Shown piece by piece: positions 6,864 through 15,328 of a stretch of 47,970 nucleotides of DNA. The position numbers and the translations under genes were made by a program. The notes beneath the pieces are model-generated. The model searched no databases. It saw only the letters and a list, made by a program, of their open reading frames with translations, and had not been told where the DNA came from. Position 1 is the stretch's first letter. Every line of letters begins with the position of its first letter. Source of the stretch: an uncultured Collinsella sp. (GTDB taxonomy: Bacteria > Actinomycetota > Coriobacteriia > Coriobacteriales > Coriobacteriaceae); the NCBI GenBank assembly GCA_958352845.1, contig CATWQC010000015.1, positions 1 to 47,970 on the forward strand, read 5' to 3'.

Positions 6864-8459
6864 TTAGGAACGGACAACCTTGTCGACGTTCTGGAGCTGC
6901 AGCTCCTCGCCGTCCTGGCCCTCGATCACCACATTTTGCAGGTCGAGCACCTTGACGTTTTGCGCAATGATGCCCTGACGCACCATGGGCTCAACGCCGC
7001 AGGCCATGGCCGGGACAAAGGGCTCGGCATCGTCGGCAAAGGTCACGTGAACGTCTTGGAACGTCAGACGCGTCACCTTGCTCTCGGGCAGACCCGTGAT
7101 ATAGGCCGCGGCAGCATGGCAGTTGGTGGCCTCGATATCGCAAAACGTCGTGGCACCAAAGCCGGGCGTGCGGTCGTCGACAGGCAGCGTCTCGCGAGAC
7201 TGCACGTAATCGGTCTTGCCGTCCTTGTCGCAGAAGTAGAAGGAGTTGACCACGAAGGGCGTGAGCACCTCATCCATGCGAATGTGCTCAAAGGTAATGC
7301 CCTCGTTGACGGCATCCTTGCCGCGCCCGCGGCGGGTCTTGACGCGCAGGCCGCGGTCGGTGCGCTCAAAGAGGCACTTGCTCACGGTAAGGTCCTTGAT
7401 GCCGCCGGCAGCCTCTGAACCCAGGACCACGGCGCCGTGACCATCGTGCATGTAGCAGTGAGAGATCAGCACGTCGTGCGTGGCGGGACGAAGCTCGGGC
7501 TCAATACCCAGCTTGCCGCTCTTGATGGCGATGCAGTCGTCGCCCACCGAGAACTGGCAGCCCAAGATGCGGACAAAGCCGCAGCTCTCAGGATCGAAGC
7601 CGTCGGTGTTGTGGGAGTTCTTGGGACCCTCGATGGACAGGCAGAGCGCATCGACGTGCTCGCACAGGATGGGGTGGATGTTCCACGCCGGGCTATTGCG
7701 CACGGTGAAGCCGGCCAAGCTCACGTTCTCACACTCGGATAGGAAGATCATGCGCGGGCGGGCGACCTCACGGCCCTCCTCCGGGCGAAAGATGTTCTTA
7801 AAGTCCTTGTTCCACCAGTTGTCCTCGGCAAAATCAGTCTGACCGTCGATCGCGCCGCGACCATAGATGCACACGTCGTGCACGCTCAGACCCGTAAAGG
7901 TAGAGCAGTAGGTCGAGAAGCTCTCGCCCTCCCAGCGGCCCAGGGGCAGCATATCGGTGCCGGCATACCCGGCACCCTCGTTGCCCGTGACCGTGCCCGG
8001 AATGTAGGCAAGCGAGGCACGATCGTGGCGGGCCAGCAGCACCGCTCCCTCGGCGAGCTCGATGTTGATATTGCTCTTAAGAAAGAGAGACTTGATGCGA
8101 TAACTACCGGCGGGGATCAGCACGCGGCCACCCTTGGGGCAGGCCATGATGGCAGCCTGGATGTTGGTGGTGTCATCATGCTCGGCATCGCCCTTGGCGC
8201 CACAGTCGCGAACGTTGATGGTAAAGGGCTCAGCCGGCGTGGTGACACCTACGCTCAGCTCACGCTCGCCACAAACAAAACGAACCAGGTTGCGCTTGCC
8301 GGGGGTCAGGCCGTCGACATAGGTCTCGACCGTATTCGTGGTACCGGCGGGCTCGTCGTTGACAAAGATCTCCCACGTATCGGCGCAGGTAAAGTAACCG
8401 CCGTCGTCAAGCTCGATAACCGCCGCGCGCGCGTTGCGCCAGATAACGTTCGTCTCCAT
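6864..8459 (-). CDS. GH28 polygalacturonase (exo-type, cytoplasmic)
   Basis: The protein has 531 residues. An N-terminal beta-sandwich-like domain (about 1-80) precedes the parallel beta-helix. The four GH28 signatures are all present: NTDGFD at 284-289, GDDC at 306-309, GHG at 340-342 and RVKT at 372-375, giving the three catalytic Asp and the conserved His/Arg/Lys. It hydrolyses alpha-1,4 galacturonan. The N-terminal extra domain and lack of a signal peptide resemble intracellular exo-polygalacturonases that act on imported oligomers. The ATG at 8459 follows GGGAG by 7 nt; the open frame extends to a TTG at 8474 that is not needed. It sits downstream of the transporter terminator, and no convincing promoter of its own was found, so read-through may matter. 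Confidence 0.9.
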   Translation of the reverse strand: METNVIWRNARAAVIELDDGGYFTCADTWEIFVNDEPAGTTNTVETYVDGLTPGKRNLVRFVCGERELSVGVTTPAEPFTINVRDCGAKGDAEHDDTTNIQAAIMACPKGGRVLIPAGSYRIKSLFLKSNINIELAEGAVLLARHDRASLAYIPGTVTGNEGAGYAGTDMLPLGRWEGESFSTYCSTFTGLSVHDVCIYGRGAIDGQTDFAEDNWWNKDFKNIFRPEEGREVARPRMIFLSECENVSLAGFTVRNSPAWNIHPILCEHVDALCLSIEGPKNSHNTDGFDPESCGFVRILGCQFSVGDDCIAIKSGKLGIEPELRPATHDVLISHCYMHDGHGAVVLGSEAAGGIKDLTVSKCLFERTDRGLRVKTRRGRGKDAVNEGITFEHIRMDEVLTPFVVNSFYFCDKDGKTDYVQSRETLPVDDRTPGFGATTFCDIEATNCHAAAAYITGLPESKVTRLTFQDVHVTFADDAEPFVPAMACGVEPMVRQGIIAQNVKVLDLQNVVIEGQDGEELQLQNVDKVVRS

Positions 8460-8507
8460 GGGTTTCTCCCTCAAAAAGATGCTCTAAAGGCAAATTGTAC
8501 GCTGTTG

Positions 8508-8550
8508 AAAAAGGGCCGTGCCTGCCGGCGGAATTCCGGTGGCACGGCCC
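8508..8550 (-). terminator. Intrinsic terminator after the GPH transporter
   Basis: Stem GGGCCGTGCC (8541-8550) with its complement at 8513-8522, followed on the minus strand by TTTTTC. It lies 25 nt after the transporter stop. Confidence 0.85.
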
Positions 8551-8574
8551 TGTGATTTGGACGATATGTCGGCC

Positions 8575-10134
8575 TTACTCGGCGGGAGTTACGCTACCGT
8601 CCTGGAAGCCAACGTTGTTGTGGGCAAAGCAGTCCTCGTACTTAAAGCCGGAGAGCTCCTCGCAAAGCGCCTTGACCTCGGGCTTGACGTCGGCCATCTT
8701 GCCACCCTCCTTGACTCGGTGAATCTCGTCGCAAAGGACGTCGCACTGCTCCTTGTCGATCTTGATGCCGCGGGCAAGGACGGCCGCAAGCAGGAAGAAG
8801 CCGGCGCAGCCGATGATCATGTAGCCGCAGATATACAGAGGCACGGTAGCGGGCTGGGTCACGGCGTCGCTATTGCCGGCGGTCTGAATGAAGCCGGAGG
8901 CAGCAAGGACGATAGCCCACACGTTGACGGCGATAGCCTGGGCGATCTGCTGGCAGAGCTGCTGAGCGGAGCTGTAGATGCCCTCGCGACGACGCAGGGT
9001 GATGAGCTCATCGACATCGGGGATGTAGTTGAGCAGAACATCGGGCAGGTACTGGAAGCCGACGTAGAAGAACTTCCAGATGGCGAAGATGATGGGGTAG
9101 GCGATCATGGCGATGGCGACCGTGGAGGTGCCATTGATCTGACCAAAGGCGAAGTAGTTGTAGGCGATGATGCACGCAGCGCAACCGACATTTGCGAGGT
9201 ACCAAGACTTGTGGAAGCCCTTCTTGGCCATGAGAGCGACCCAGATGGCGGTGCAGACGATAGCGACGACCTTGCCAGGCATCTCCATCACGGACTCGTA
9301 GGACTTAGGAATCTGCAGGCAGTAGACGATGAAGAAGGACAGGCAGGCAGACCAGCAGGCAGCAGCGAGCTTCGTGGAGACCTGTGCGTACAGGACCTTG
9401 CGGAAGGACTTGTTGCGGAAGGTGGAGATTACGTCGATGAAGAACTTCTTGATACCCTCGCCGACGCTCTCGATCTTCTCCTGAGCGACCTCCTCGGGGG
9501 TGTGCTCCCACGTGGACAGGTACACACAAAGCAGCGAGATTGCCATGACCGAAGCGTTGATCGTAGCGATGATGAAGTAGCTGAACGGGTTGGTCTCGCC
9601 GAAGGTGCCAAAGCCGAAGCCCACAAGTGCAGCCATCAGGAAGCCGGCGGCGTTACCAAAGAGATGCTTGTAGCCGGTGAGGTACGTACGCTCCTTGAAG
9701 TCGTCGGTCATCTCGATGGTAAGCGGCGACAGGTTGGCGGTGCAGAACGTATACGCGACGTTGTAGATCAGGTACAGCACAAAGTAGTACGGGAAGCCAA
9801 ACGGCGTAGCCACGAAGATGAGCGGCTCGGCGATCATCATCGGGATGGCCAGCAAGATCCAGAAACGACGACGACCAAAGATGCGGCCAATCTTGGTGGC
9901 ATAGAAGTTATCGGCCACAAAGCCCATCAGCGGGCAAAGAATAGCGTTGACATAGATGGCAAACGAGCTGATCAGTGCAGCCTCGCCTGCGGACAGGCCA
10001 CACTCCGTGGACAGGAACAGCACCATGTAGCTGTGCGTAAAGGTCAGGGCACCGGAATTGAGCATACCGCCCATACCAAAGCCCAAGCGCGTCCAGAATG
10101 TGATCTTACGCTTTTTTCCGATCTTATTAGTCAT
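8575..10134 (-). CDS. GPH-family (MelB-like) sugar/hexuronide:cation symporter
   Basis: The protein has 519 residues, about twelve hydrophobic segments, and the GPH-family pattern: an N-terminal RLGFGMGG segment, the loop after TM2 (GFVADN...RIFGRRRFW), and a central hydrophilic loop around residues 200-230. GPH symporters import glycosides, pentosides and hexuronides with Na+ or H+. Its place between uxaA and GH28, under the shared operators, points to galacturonate or oligogalacturonides as substrate. The ATG at 10134 follows AGGGAG by 4 nt; an upstream in-frame ATG at 10185 lies in the leader. A 60-residue hydrophilic C-terminal tail ends with a DGSVTPAE motif of no known role. Confidence 0.85.
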   Translation of the reverse strand: MTNKIGKKRKITFWTRLGFGMGGMLNSGALTFTHSYMVLFLSTECGLSAGEAALISSFAIYVNAILCPLMGFVADNFYATKIGRIFGRRRFWILLAIPMMIAEPLIFVATPFGFPYYFVLYLIYNVAYTFCTANLSPLTIEMTDDFKERTYLTGYKHLFGNAAGFLMAALVGFGFGTFGETNPFSYFIIATINASVMAISLLCVYLSTWEHTPEEVAQEKIESVGEGIKKFFIDVISTFRNKSFRKVLYAQVSTKLAAACWSACLSFFIVYCLQIPKSYESVMEMPGKVVAIVCTAIWVALMAKKGFHKSWYLANVGCAACIIAYNYFAFGQINGTSTVAIAMIAYPIIFAIWKFFYVGFQYLPDVLLNYIPDVDELITLRRREGIYSSAQQLCQQIAQAIAVNVWAIVLAASGFIQTAGNSDAVTQPATVPLYICGYMIIGCAGFFLLAAVLARGIKIDKEQCDVLCDEIHRVKEGGKMADVKPEVKALCEELSGFKYEDCFAHNNVGFQDGSVTPAE

Positions 10135-10211
10135 CGAGCTCCCTCTCTTTTCTCGATTGTCTTGCAGCAAGACATTGGAGTCCACACTGACATCTGTCTG
10201 CCCAGCGTTCA

Positions 10212-10267
10212 GGGTGAACGTTTAGTTAGATTATGCGCGATTGCTTATGACAGGTGAACGTTCACTT
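10212..10267 (-). promoter_or_regulatory. Transporter promoter with paired LacI-type operators
   Basis: The operators are centred at 10219.5 (one good half, AGGGTGAACGTTTAG) and 10259.5 (AGGTGAACGTTCACTT), 40 bp apart. On the minus strand, TTCACC of the upstream operator and CATAAT at 10235-10230 are separated by 17 nt and make a plausible -35/-10, placing the start on the downstream operator. Confidence 0.72.
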
Positions 10268-10280
10268 GCATATTATCCCC

Positions 10281-10307
10281 GAACGGTCGATTTTTACCGC
10301 CGAACGG
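10281..10307. promoter_or_regulatory. 27-bp direct-repeat element, copy 2
   Basis: GAACGG at 10281 and GAACGG at 10302, period 21 bp, with a TCGATTTTTACCG core. It begins 21.5 bp from the upstream operator centre; its middle lies near -71 relative to the predicted start. Confidence 0.65.
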
Positions 10308-10372
10308 ACACAATTGAGATCCTCACACCTATTTTCTGCTGGTAAGGGTGCCATGCTGGACAGCCATGAGAT

Positions 10373-10388
10373 AGGTGAACGTTTATCA
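10373..10388. promoter_or_regulatory. Auxiliary LacI-type operator (half site)
   Basis: AGGTGAACGTTTATCA is centred at 10380.5, 121 bp (three times about 40 bp) from the main transporter operator. The left half matches perfectly and the right half is degenerate. The phasing would suit a looping operator. Confidence 0.5.
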
Positions 10389-10421
10389 GCTTTTCCAACA
10401 TATTCACTTAACCACGAAGCG

Positions 10422-10454
10422 AAAAAGCCCCGCCGGGATCACTCCCAACGGGGC
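10422..10454 (-). terminator. Intrinsic terminator after uxaA
   Basis: Stem GCCCCG/CGGGGC with a partly paired 16-nt interior, followed on the minus strand by TTTTTCGC. It is 36 nt from the uxaA stop and closes the uxaC-uxaB-uxaA operon. Confidence 0.85.
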
Positions 10455-10489
10455 AGACGACATAGCGCTATGTTTGGGCGCACTTGCTG

Positions 10490-11974
10490 CTACAAGCAGA
10501 CGCCGTCCTTCCAGATACTGATCTCGTGACAGCCACGGCGCTCGGCACTCGTGAGCTTACCGCTCGCCGTCTGTAGCACCAGCTGGTACAAATCGCGGGC
10601 GGCCTCGTCGAGCGTGCGCTCACCCGTGGCAATCACGCCGGCGTTAAAGTCCATCCAGTTGGCCTTGTGGTCGCACAGACGCTGATTGGTGAACACCTTG
10701 AGCGTAGGCGCCGGCGCGCCAAACGGCGTGCCGCGTCCAGTCGAGAACAGAATCACGTGGCAGCCAGCAGCCGTCAACGCCGTGGTGGATACCATGTCGT
10801 TGCCCGGGCCGCACAGCATGTTCAGGCCATGCTTGGTGACCTGACCGGCATACGGCAGCACGTCGACGATGGGGGCAGAGCCACCCTTCTGCACGCAGCC
10901 GCAACTCTTGTCCTCGAGCGTGGTAATACCGCCGTCCTTGTTACCGGGACTCGGGTTCTCGTAGACCACCTCGCCATGGCTAATAAAGTAGTCCTTAAAG
11001 CCATTGAGCATGTCGGAGGCAGCGTTAAAGACCTGCTCGTTCTCGCAACGGTCAAGCAGGATGCTCTCCGCGCCAAACATCTCGGGCACCTCGGTAAGCA
11101 CCGACGTGCCGCCGCGGGCGACGACCATATCGCTCACGCGACCGATCGTGGGGTTGGCGGTAATGCCCGAAAGGCCGTCAGAGCCGCCACACTTAAGACC
11201 AATGACCAGCTCGGAGGCCGGAATGGGCTCACGCTTTGCTTGCTTGGCCAGGTCAGCCAGCTCGGACAGAATCTTGTGCCCCTCGATCTGCTCGTCGGCT
11301 ACATCCTGGCAGGTGAGGAAGCGGACGCGCTCGTGGTCGAAGTCACCGAGCTCGTCGAGCACCTGCTGATGCGTGCAGTTCTCGCAACCGAGCGACAGGA
11401 ATAGCACGCCGGCCGCATTAGGATGACGCGAGAGCGCCACCAGCAGACGACGCGTCTGGGCATGGTCGGCGCCGGTCTGCGAGCAGCCAAAGGGATGCGG
11501 GAAGTAGTAAACACCCTCCAGCGAGCCATCGACCAGATCCTGGGCCTGCTCACACATGGCACGGGCGACTTCGTTGACACAGCCGACCGTGGGAATGATC
11601 CATAGCTCATTACGCGTCGCGGCACGACCGTCGGCGCGGCGGAACCCCATAAAGGTCTCGGGCTCAACGGGATCCACGACCGGATGTGTGGGGTTGTAGG
11701 TATACTCGACCTCGCCCGAAAGGTTGGTCTTCACATTGTGCGTGTGGAGCCACTGACCGGGCTGGACATCGCCCGTCACGTGTCCGATGGGCAAGCCGTA
11801 CTTGATGACGTCCTCGCCGGCGGCAATCGAGCGCACGGCCATCTTATGACCCTGCGGAATATCCTCCGCGGCCACGACCTCGCCCACCCCGGGAACCGCG
11901 ACGGCGGTGCCCTTGGCAAGCGGCGACAGCGCGACAATCACGTTATCGGCCGGATTAATCTGGATAGTGTTCAT
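10490..11974 (-). CDS. uxaA: Altronate dehydratase
   Basis: The protein has 494 residues, matching UxaA of the galacturonate pathway, which dehydrates D-altronate to 2-keto-3-deoxy-D-gluconate. The N-terminal SAF-type domain (about 1-90) carries THNVKTNL; the catalytic part has the conserved GFRRADGRAATRN segment, FGCSQTGADH, SLGCENC and LKCGGSDGLSG with its metal-linked Cys residues, plus TGRGTPFG near the C-terminus. It is the third gene of the operon, 81 nt after uxaB, with TTAGGACC before the ATG. The product must be handled by a KDG kinase and aldolase that are not in the window. Confidence 0.93.
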   Translation of the reverse strand: MNTIQINPADNVIVALSPLAKGTAVAVPGVGEVVAAEDIPQGHKMAVRSIAAGEDVIKYGLPIGHVTGDVQPGQWLHTHNVKTNLSGEVEYTYNPTHPVVDPVEPETFMGFRRADGRAATRNELWIIPTVGCVNEVARAMCEQAQDLVDGSLEGVYYFPHPFGCSQTGADHAQTRRLLVALSRHPNAAGVLFLSLGCENCTHQQVLDELGDFDHERVRFLTCQDVADEQIEGHKILSELADLAKQAKREPIPASELVIGLKCGGSDGLSGITANPTIGRVSDMVVARGGTSVLTEVPEMFGAESILLDRCENEQVFNAASDMLNGFKDYFISHGEVVYENPSPGNKDGGITTLEDKSCGCVQKGGSAPIVDVLPYAGQVTKHGLNMLCGPGNDMVSTTALTAAGCHVILFSTGRGTPFGAPAPTLKVFTNQRLCDHKANWMDFNAGVIATGERTLDEAARDLYQLVLQTASGKLTSAERRGCHEISIWKDGVCL

Positions 11975-12055
11975 TGCAAATGGTCCTAACCCTACAGGTT
12001 GAGCAGAAGTCGAGGCGCGGGCACGCCGTCCCGCACCCGCGTCCGCGCCGGAAAT

Positions 12056-13570
12056 TTACGCCTGAGCGTTGGCGAAGGCCTGCTTGGCGCCCTCGGCACG
12101 CACGACGGCGAGCGCGCTGACGACAAACTCCTCAAGACCTGCGATCTGCGTAAGGTCCTCGCCCCACATTTGCTCGTTGGTGAGCACATCGTGCACCAGC
12201 TGGGCATCGTCGGTGCCGGCATGGGCGGCGTAGAAGTCGAGCACGAAGGCGTCGTCCTGAGCGGTGTACTCGGTGCCGTCGGAGCGACGCAGGTGCAGGC
12301 CGTCGCCCTCGCGGGACACGAGCTCCTGCGTGTAGAAGGAGATGAGCGTAGCGAGGCTCGTCGCCAGACACTTGGGCAGGTTGCCGGTCTCGGCAACGTA
12401 GTCCTTGAGCGTGGGCAGGTCACGAGCGCGCCACTTAGCCGTGGAGTTGAGGCAGATGGAGAGCAGCGCATGATCAATAAACGGGTTGTCGAAGCGGTTT
12501 TCGACGGCGGCGGCAAAGGCCTTGCAGTCCTCGACATCCAAGTCGGCGGCAAGCGTCGGAATGACCTCGTCGTAGAGCATGGTGTTCATGAAGCCGCGAA
12601 CGGTCTCGTCATGCATGCAGTCGCGCACGATATCAAAGCCGGCAACCCAAGAGCCCGGAACAAAGGCGGTATGGGCACCGTTGAGGATGCGGACCTTGCG
12701 CTTTTTGTACGGGGTGACGTCGGGAGTCACAAAGACACCCGGAAGACCAGCCTTCACAAAGGGAAGCTTCTCGGCAAGCGACTCGTCGCCCTGGATGCCC
12801 CACATCTGGAAGGGCTCGCGCACGGCCAGGAAGGGATCCTCGTAGCCCAGACGCTCAGCCACCGCGGCGGCCTCGGATGCGTCGCGGATACGGCCCGGCA
12901 CGATGGTGTCGACGAGCGTGGTGCAGACGGTGCAGTCGTTGGCCATCCACTGCGCAAACTCGTCCTCCCAGCCCCAGTCGCTCACATACTGGTTCATGAT
13001 GCGCAGCAACTCCTCGCCGTTGCGATCGATGAGCTCGCAGGCGAGGACGATGACGCCCGGCTTACCGGCAGCCCAGCGGGTGTGGAGCACCTGGGCAAGC
13101 TTGGCGGGGAAGCTCGCAGGTGGCATGTCGTCGGCCTTGCAGGACGGGTCATAGGCGATACCGGCCTCGGTGGTGTTGGAGACGATGATCTCTAGGTCGT
13201 CGGAGACGGCGACCTCCATCATGGCGCGGTAGTCGTCCTCACGATACGGGTTAAGGCAGCGGCTGCAGGCGCTGATCACGCGGGACTCGTCAACCGTGTT
13301 GCCGTTCTCCTTGCCGCGCACCAGCACGGTGTACAGGTCGTCCTGGGCATTGATACCGTCGGCAAAGCCAAAGGCACCGTTGATGGGCTGCACCATGACG
13401 ACCTTGCCGTTCCAGCCGGTGGCCTCGTTGCCCATGTCAAAGAAACGGTCGACGAAGGCGCGCAGGAAATTGCCCTCGCCAAACTGCAGAACCTTCTCGG
13501 GAGCATCCTTGGGCAGCAAATAGCCCTTGTAGCCGATCTTCTCGAGCGCATCGTAGCTGATGTTCTCCAT
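12056..13570 (-). CDS. uxaB: Tagaturonate reductase (altronate oxidoreductase)
   Basis: The protein has 504 residues of the mannitol/polyol dehydrogenase superfamily. The N-terminal NAD-binding part has LQFGEGNFLRAFVD; the catalytic part has KVRILNGAHTAFVP, with the Lys and His conserved in long-chain polyol dehydrogenases. UxaB rather than UxuB is assigned because it sits between uxaC and uxaA and has the UxaB length; UxuB would be expected with uxuA, which is absent. It reduces D-tagaturonate to D-altronate with NADH. AAGGAG lies 9 nt before the ATG. The 94-nt gap after uxaC has no terminator. Confidence 0.92.
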   Translation of the reverse strand: MENISYDALEKIGYKGYLLPKDAPEKVLQFGEGNFLRAFVDRFFDMGNEATGWNGKVVMVQPINGAFGFADGINAQDDLYTVLVRGKENGNTVDESRVISACSRCLNPYREDDYRAMMEVAVSDDLEIIVSNTTEAGIAYDPSCKADDMPPASFPAKLAQVLHTRWAAGKPGVIVLACELIDRNGEELLRIMNQYVSDWGWEDEFAQWMANDCTVCTTLVDTIVPGRIRDASEAAAVAERLGYEDPFLAVREPFQMWGIQGDESLAEKLPFVKAGLPGVFVTPDVTPYKKRKVRILNGAHTAFVPGSWVAGFDIVRDCMHDETVRGFMNTMLYDEVIPTLAADLDVEDCKAFAAAVENRFDNPFIDHALLSICLNSTAKWRARDLPTLKDYVAETGNLPKCLATSLATLISFYTQELVSREGDGLHLRRSDGTEYTAQDDAFVLDFYAAHAGTDDAQLVHDVLTNEQMWGEDLTQIAGLEEFVVSALAVVRAEGAKQAFANAQA

Positions 13571-13664
13571 CTATGTGTCTCCTTAGATGTTTGTTAGCGT
13601 GCAAGCAAAACGGGGCTCCGCGTTTGGCAACGGCGCCCAGGGTTCGATGTGATTCGATGCGGGC

Positions 13665-15092
13665 TTAGGCCTCGTCGGTGTCCAGGTCAAAGCCAAAGTA
13701 GCGGACCGCATTGTTGTAGCTGATGTCGCGCACGATACTGCCCAGCAGCTCCATGTCGGCCGGGTACTTGCCCTGCTCGACCCACTCGCCGATCACGCTG
13801 CACAGCACGCGACGGAAGTACTCGTGGCGCGGATAGGACAGGAAAGAGCGGGAGTCGGTAAGCATGCCCACAAAGTTGCCCAGGACGCCCTCGTTAGCCA
13901 GAGCCGTGAGTTGCTCGCGCATGCCGACCTCGTTGTCGTTGAACCACCAGGCGGAGCCGTTCTGGATCTTACCGGCGGTCGGAGCCTCCTGGAAGCAGCC
14001 CATGACGGTATCGATCATGGTGTTATCGATGGGGTTCAGGCTGTACAGAATGGTCTTGGGCAGGCCGCAGGTCTCCTGGATGGAGTTGAGGAAATCGGCG
14101 AGCTGGTCGGACGGCGTGTAGTTGGAGATGCAGTCGTAGCCGGTGTCGGGACCGAGTTTGGCGAACATGGCGCGGTTGTTGTCGCGCTTGCAGCCAAAGT
14201 GCAGCTGCATGGCCCAGCCCAGACGGACATACTCGCCGGCAACGAACTGCATAAAGGCAGTCTTGTACTTGAGGACCTCTTCCTCGGTAAGCGGCTCGGC
14301 AGCCAGACCCTTGGCAAAGATAGCCTCGATCTCGTCGGCGGTAGCCGGGACGTACATAACGTAGTCGAGTGCGTGGTCGGAGGCGCGGCAGCCCAGCTCG
14401 TGAGCAACGTCGTAGCGCTTGGAAATGGCAGCCTTCATGCCCTCAAAGTCGCTGACCTCAACGCCGGCAACCTCGGAAAGGTGCTTGCAGTAGTCGGCAA
14501 ACTCCTGGCCGCGCTCGATGCGCAAAGCGGCATCGGGGCGCATGGCGGGAACGACCTGAACGTCAAAGCTGTCGTCGGCGGCAATCTTCTTGTGCCACTC
14601 AAAGCTGTCGGCGGGGTCGTCGGTAGTGCAGATCATGCGGACGTTGGACTGCTTGATCAGGTTGCGGCAGGTAAAGCTAGCCTCAGCGAGCTTGGCGTTG
14701 GCAAGGTCCCAGACCTCCTGGGCAGTCTTGCCATTGAGGACGCCCTCGTAGCCAAAGTAGCGCTTAAGCTCCAGGTGGCTCCACTCAAAGACGGGGTTGC
14801 CGACGCAGCGACCCAGGGTCTCGGCCCATTTTTGGAACTTCTCGCGAGCAGGGGCGTCGCCAGTGATAAAACGCTCGTCGACGCCGTTGGCACGCATCAG
14901 GCGCCACTTGTAGTGGTCGCCGCCCAGCCAAACCTCGGTGATGTTCTCGAAACGCTTGTCCTCCCAAATCTCCTTAGGAGAAATGTGGCAGTGATAGTCG
15001 ACGATGGGCATGCCCTCGGCAAAGTTGTGGAACAGCTCCTCGCCGGTCTTGGTGCTCAGCAGGAAATCCTGATCGTCCATAAAGTTTTTCAT
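13665..15092 (-). CDS. uxaC: Glucuronate/galacturonate isomerase
   Basis: A 475-residue protein of the UxaC family (amidohydrolase-fold uronate isomerase). It shows the metal-site pair in DYHCHISPKEI (His34, His36), FEWSHLELKRYFG in the middle and the late block HEYFRRVLCSVIGEWVE. It converts galacturonate to tagaturonate, and glucuronate to fructuronate. The ATG at 15092 follows AAAGGGGC by 6 nt; the open frame goes on to 15176 into the operator region and is not coding there. It is the first gene of the uxaC-uxaB-uxaA operon, under the best-matching operator pair of the window. Confidence 0.93.
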   Translation of the reverse strand: MKNFMDDQDFLLSTKTGEELFHNFAEGMPIVDYHCHISPKEIWEDKRFENITEVWLGGDHYKWRLMRANGVDERFITGDAPAREKFQKWAETLGRCVGNPVFEWSHLELKRYFGYEGVLNGKTAQEVWDLANAKLAEASFTCRNLIKQSNVRMICTTDDPADSFEWHKKIAADDSFDVQVVPAMRPDAALRIERGQEFADYCKHLSEVAGVEVSDFEGMKAAISKRYDVAHELGCRASDHALDYVMYVPATADEIEAIFAKGLAAEPLTEEEVLKYKTAFMQFVAGEYVRLGWAMQLHFGCKRDNNRAMFAKLGPDTGYDCISNYTPSDQLADFLNSIQETCGLPKTILYSLNPIDNTMIDTVMGCFQEAPTAGKIQNGSAWWFNDNEVGMREQLTALANEGVLGNFVGMLTDSRSFLSYPRHEYFRRVLCSVIGEWVEQGKYPADMELLGSIVRDISYNNAVRYFGFDLDTDEA

Positions 15093-15144
15093 CAAACAGC
15101 CCCTTTGCTGGCAAGGCGGGCGCACGGCGCGCTCGTTATCCTTT

Positions 15145-15198
15145 AGGTGAACGTTCACTATACTAATCCATTGCACCTCAAAAGGTGAACGTTCACCT
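15145..15198 (-). promoter_or_regulatory. uxaC promoter with paired LacI-type operators
   Basis: AGGTGAACGTTCACTA (centre 15152.5) and the fully symmetric AGGTGAACGTTCACCT (centre 15190.5) lie 38 bp apart. On the minus strand, TTCACC from the upstream operator and TAGTAT at 15165-15160 (spacer 18) give a candidate -35/-10. Confidence 0.8.
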
Positions 15199-15212
15199 AA
15201 CTACCACGGGGT

Positions 15213-15239
15213 GAACGGTAGATTTTGCCCGTTCAACGG
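15213..15239. promoter_or_regulatory. 27-bp direct-repeat element, copy 3
   Basis: GAACGG at 15213 and CAACGG at 15234, period 21 bp, with a TAGATTTTGCCCG core. It begins 22.5 bp from the upstream operator centre, so the spacing matches copies 1 and 2 within 2 bp. Confidence 0.62.
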
Positions 15240-15328
15240 TTGCTGGAGATGTGACTTGCATGTATTGCGGACTGTTTGGCGTCCCCGAACACCGAACTTG
15301 AGCGCTTTTGCTCAGGTGGGTCATGTCC

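Noticed and set aside
8460..8500. A possible GH28 promoter (TACAAT-like -10)
   Set aside because: No -35 at proper distance and no operator; too weak to list.
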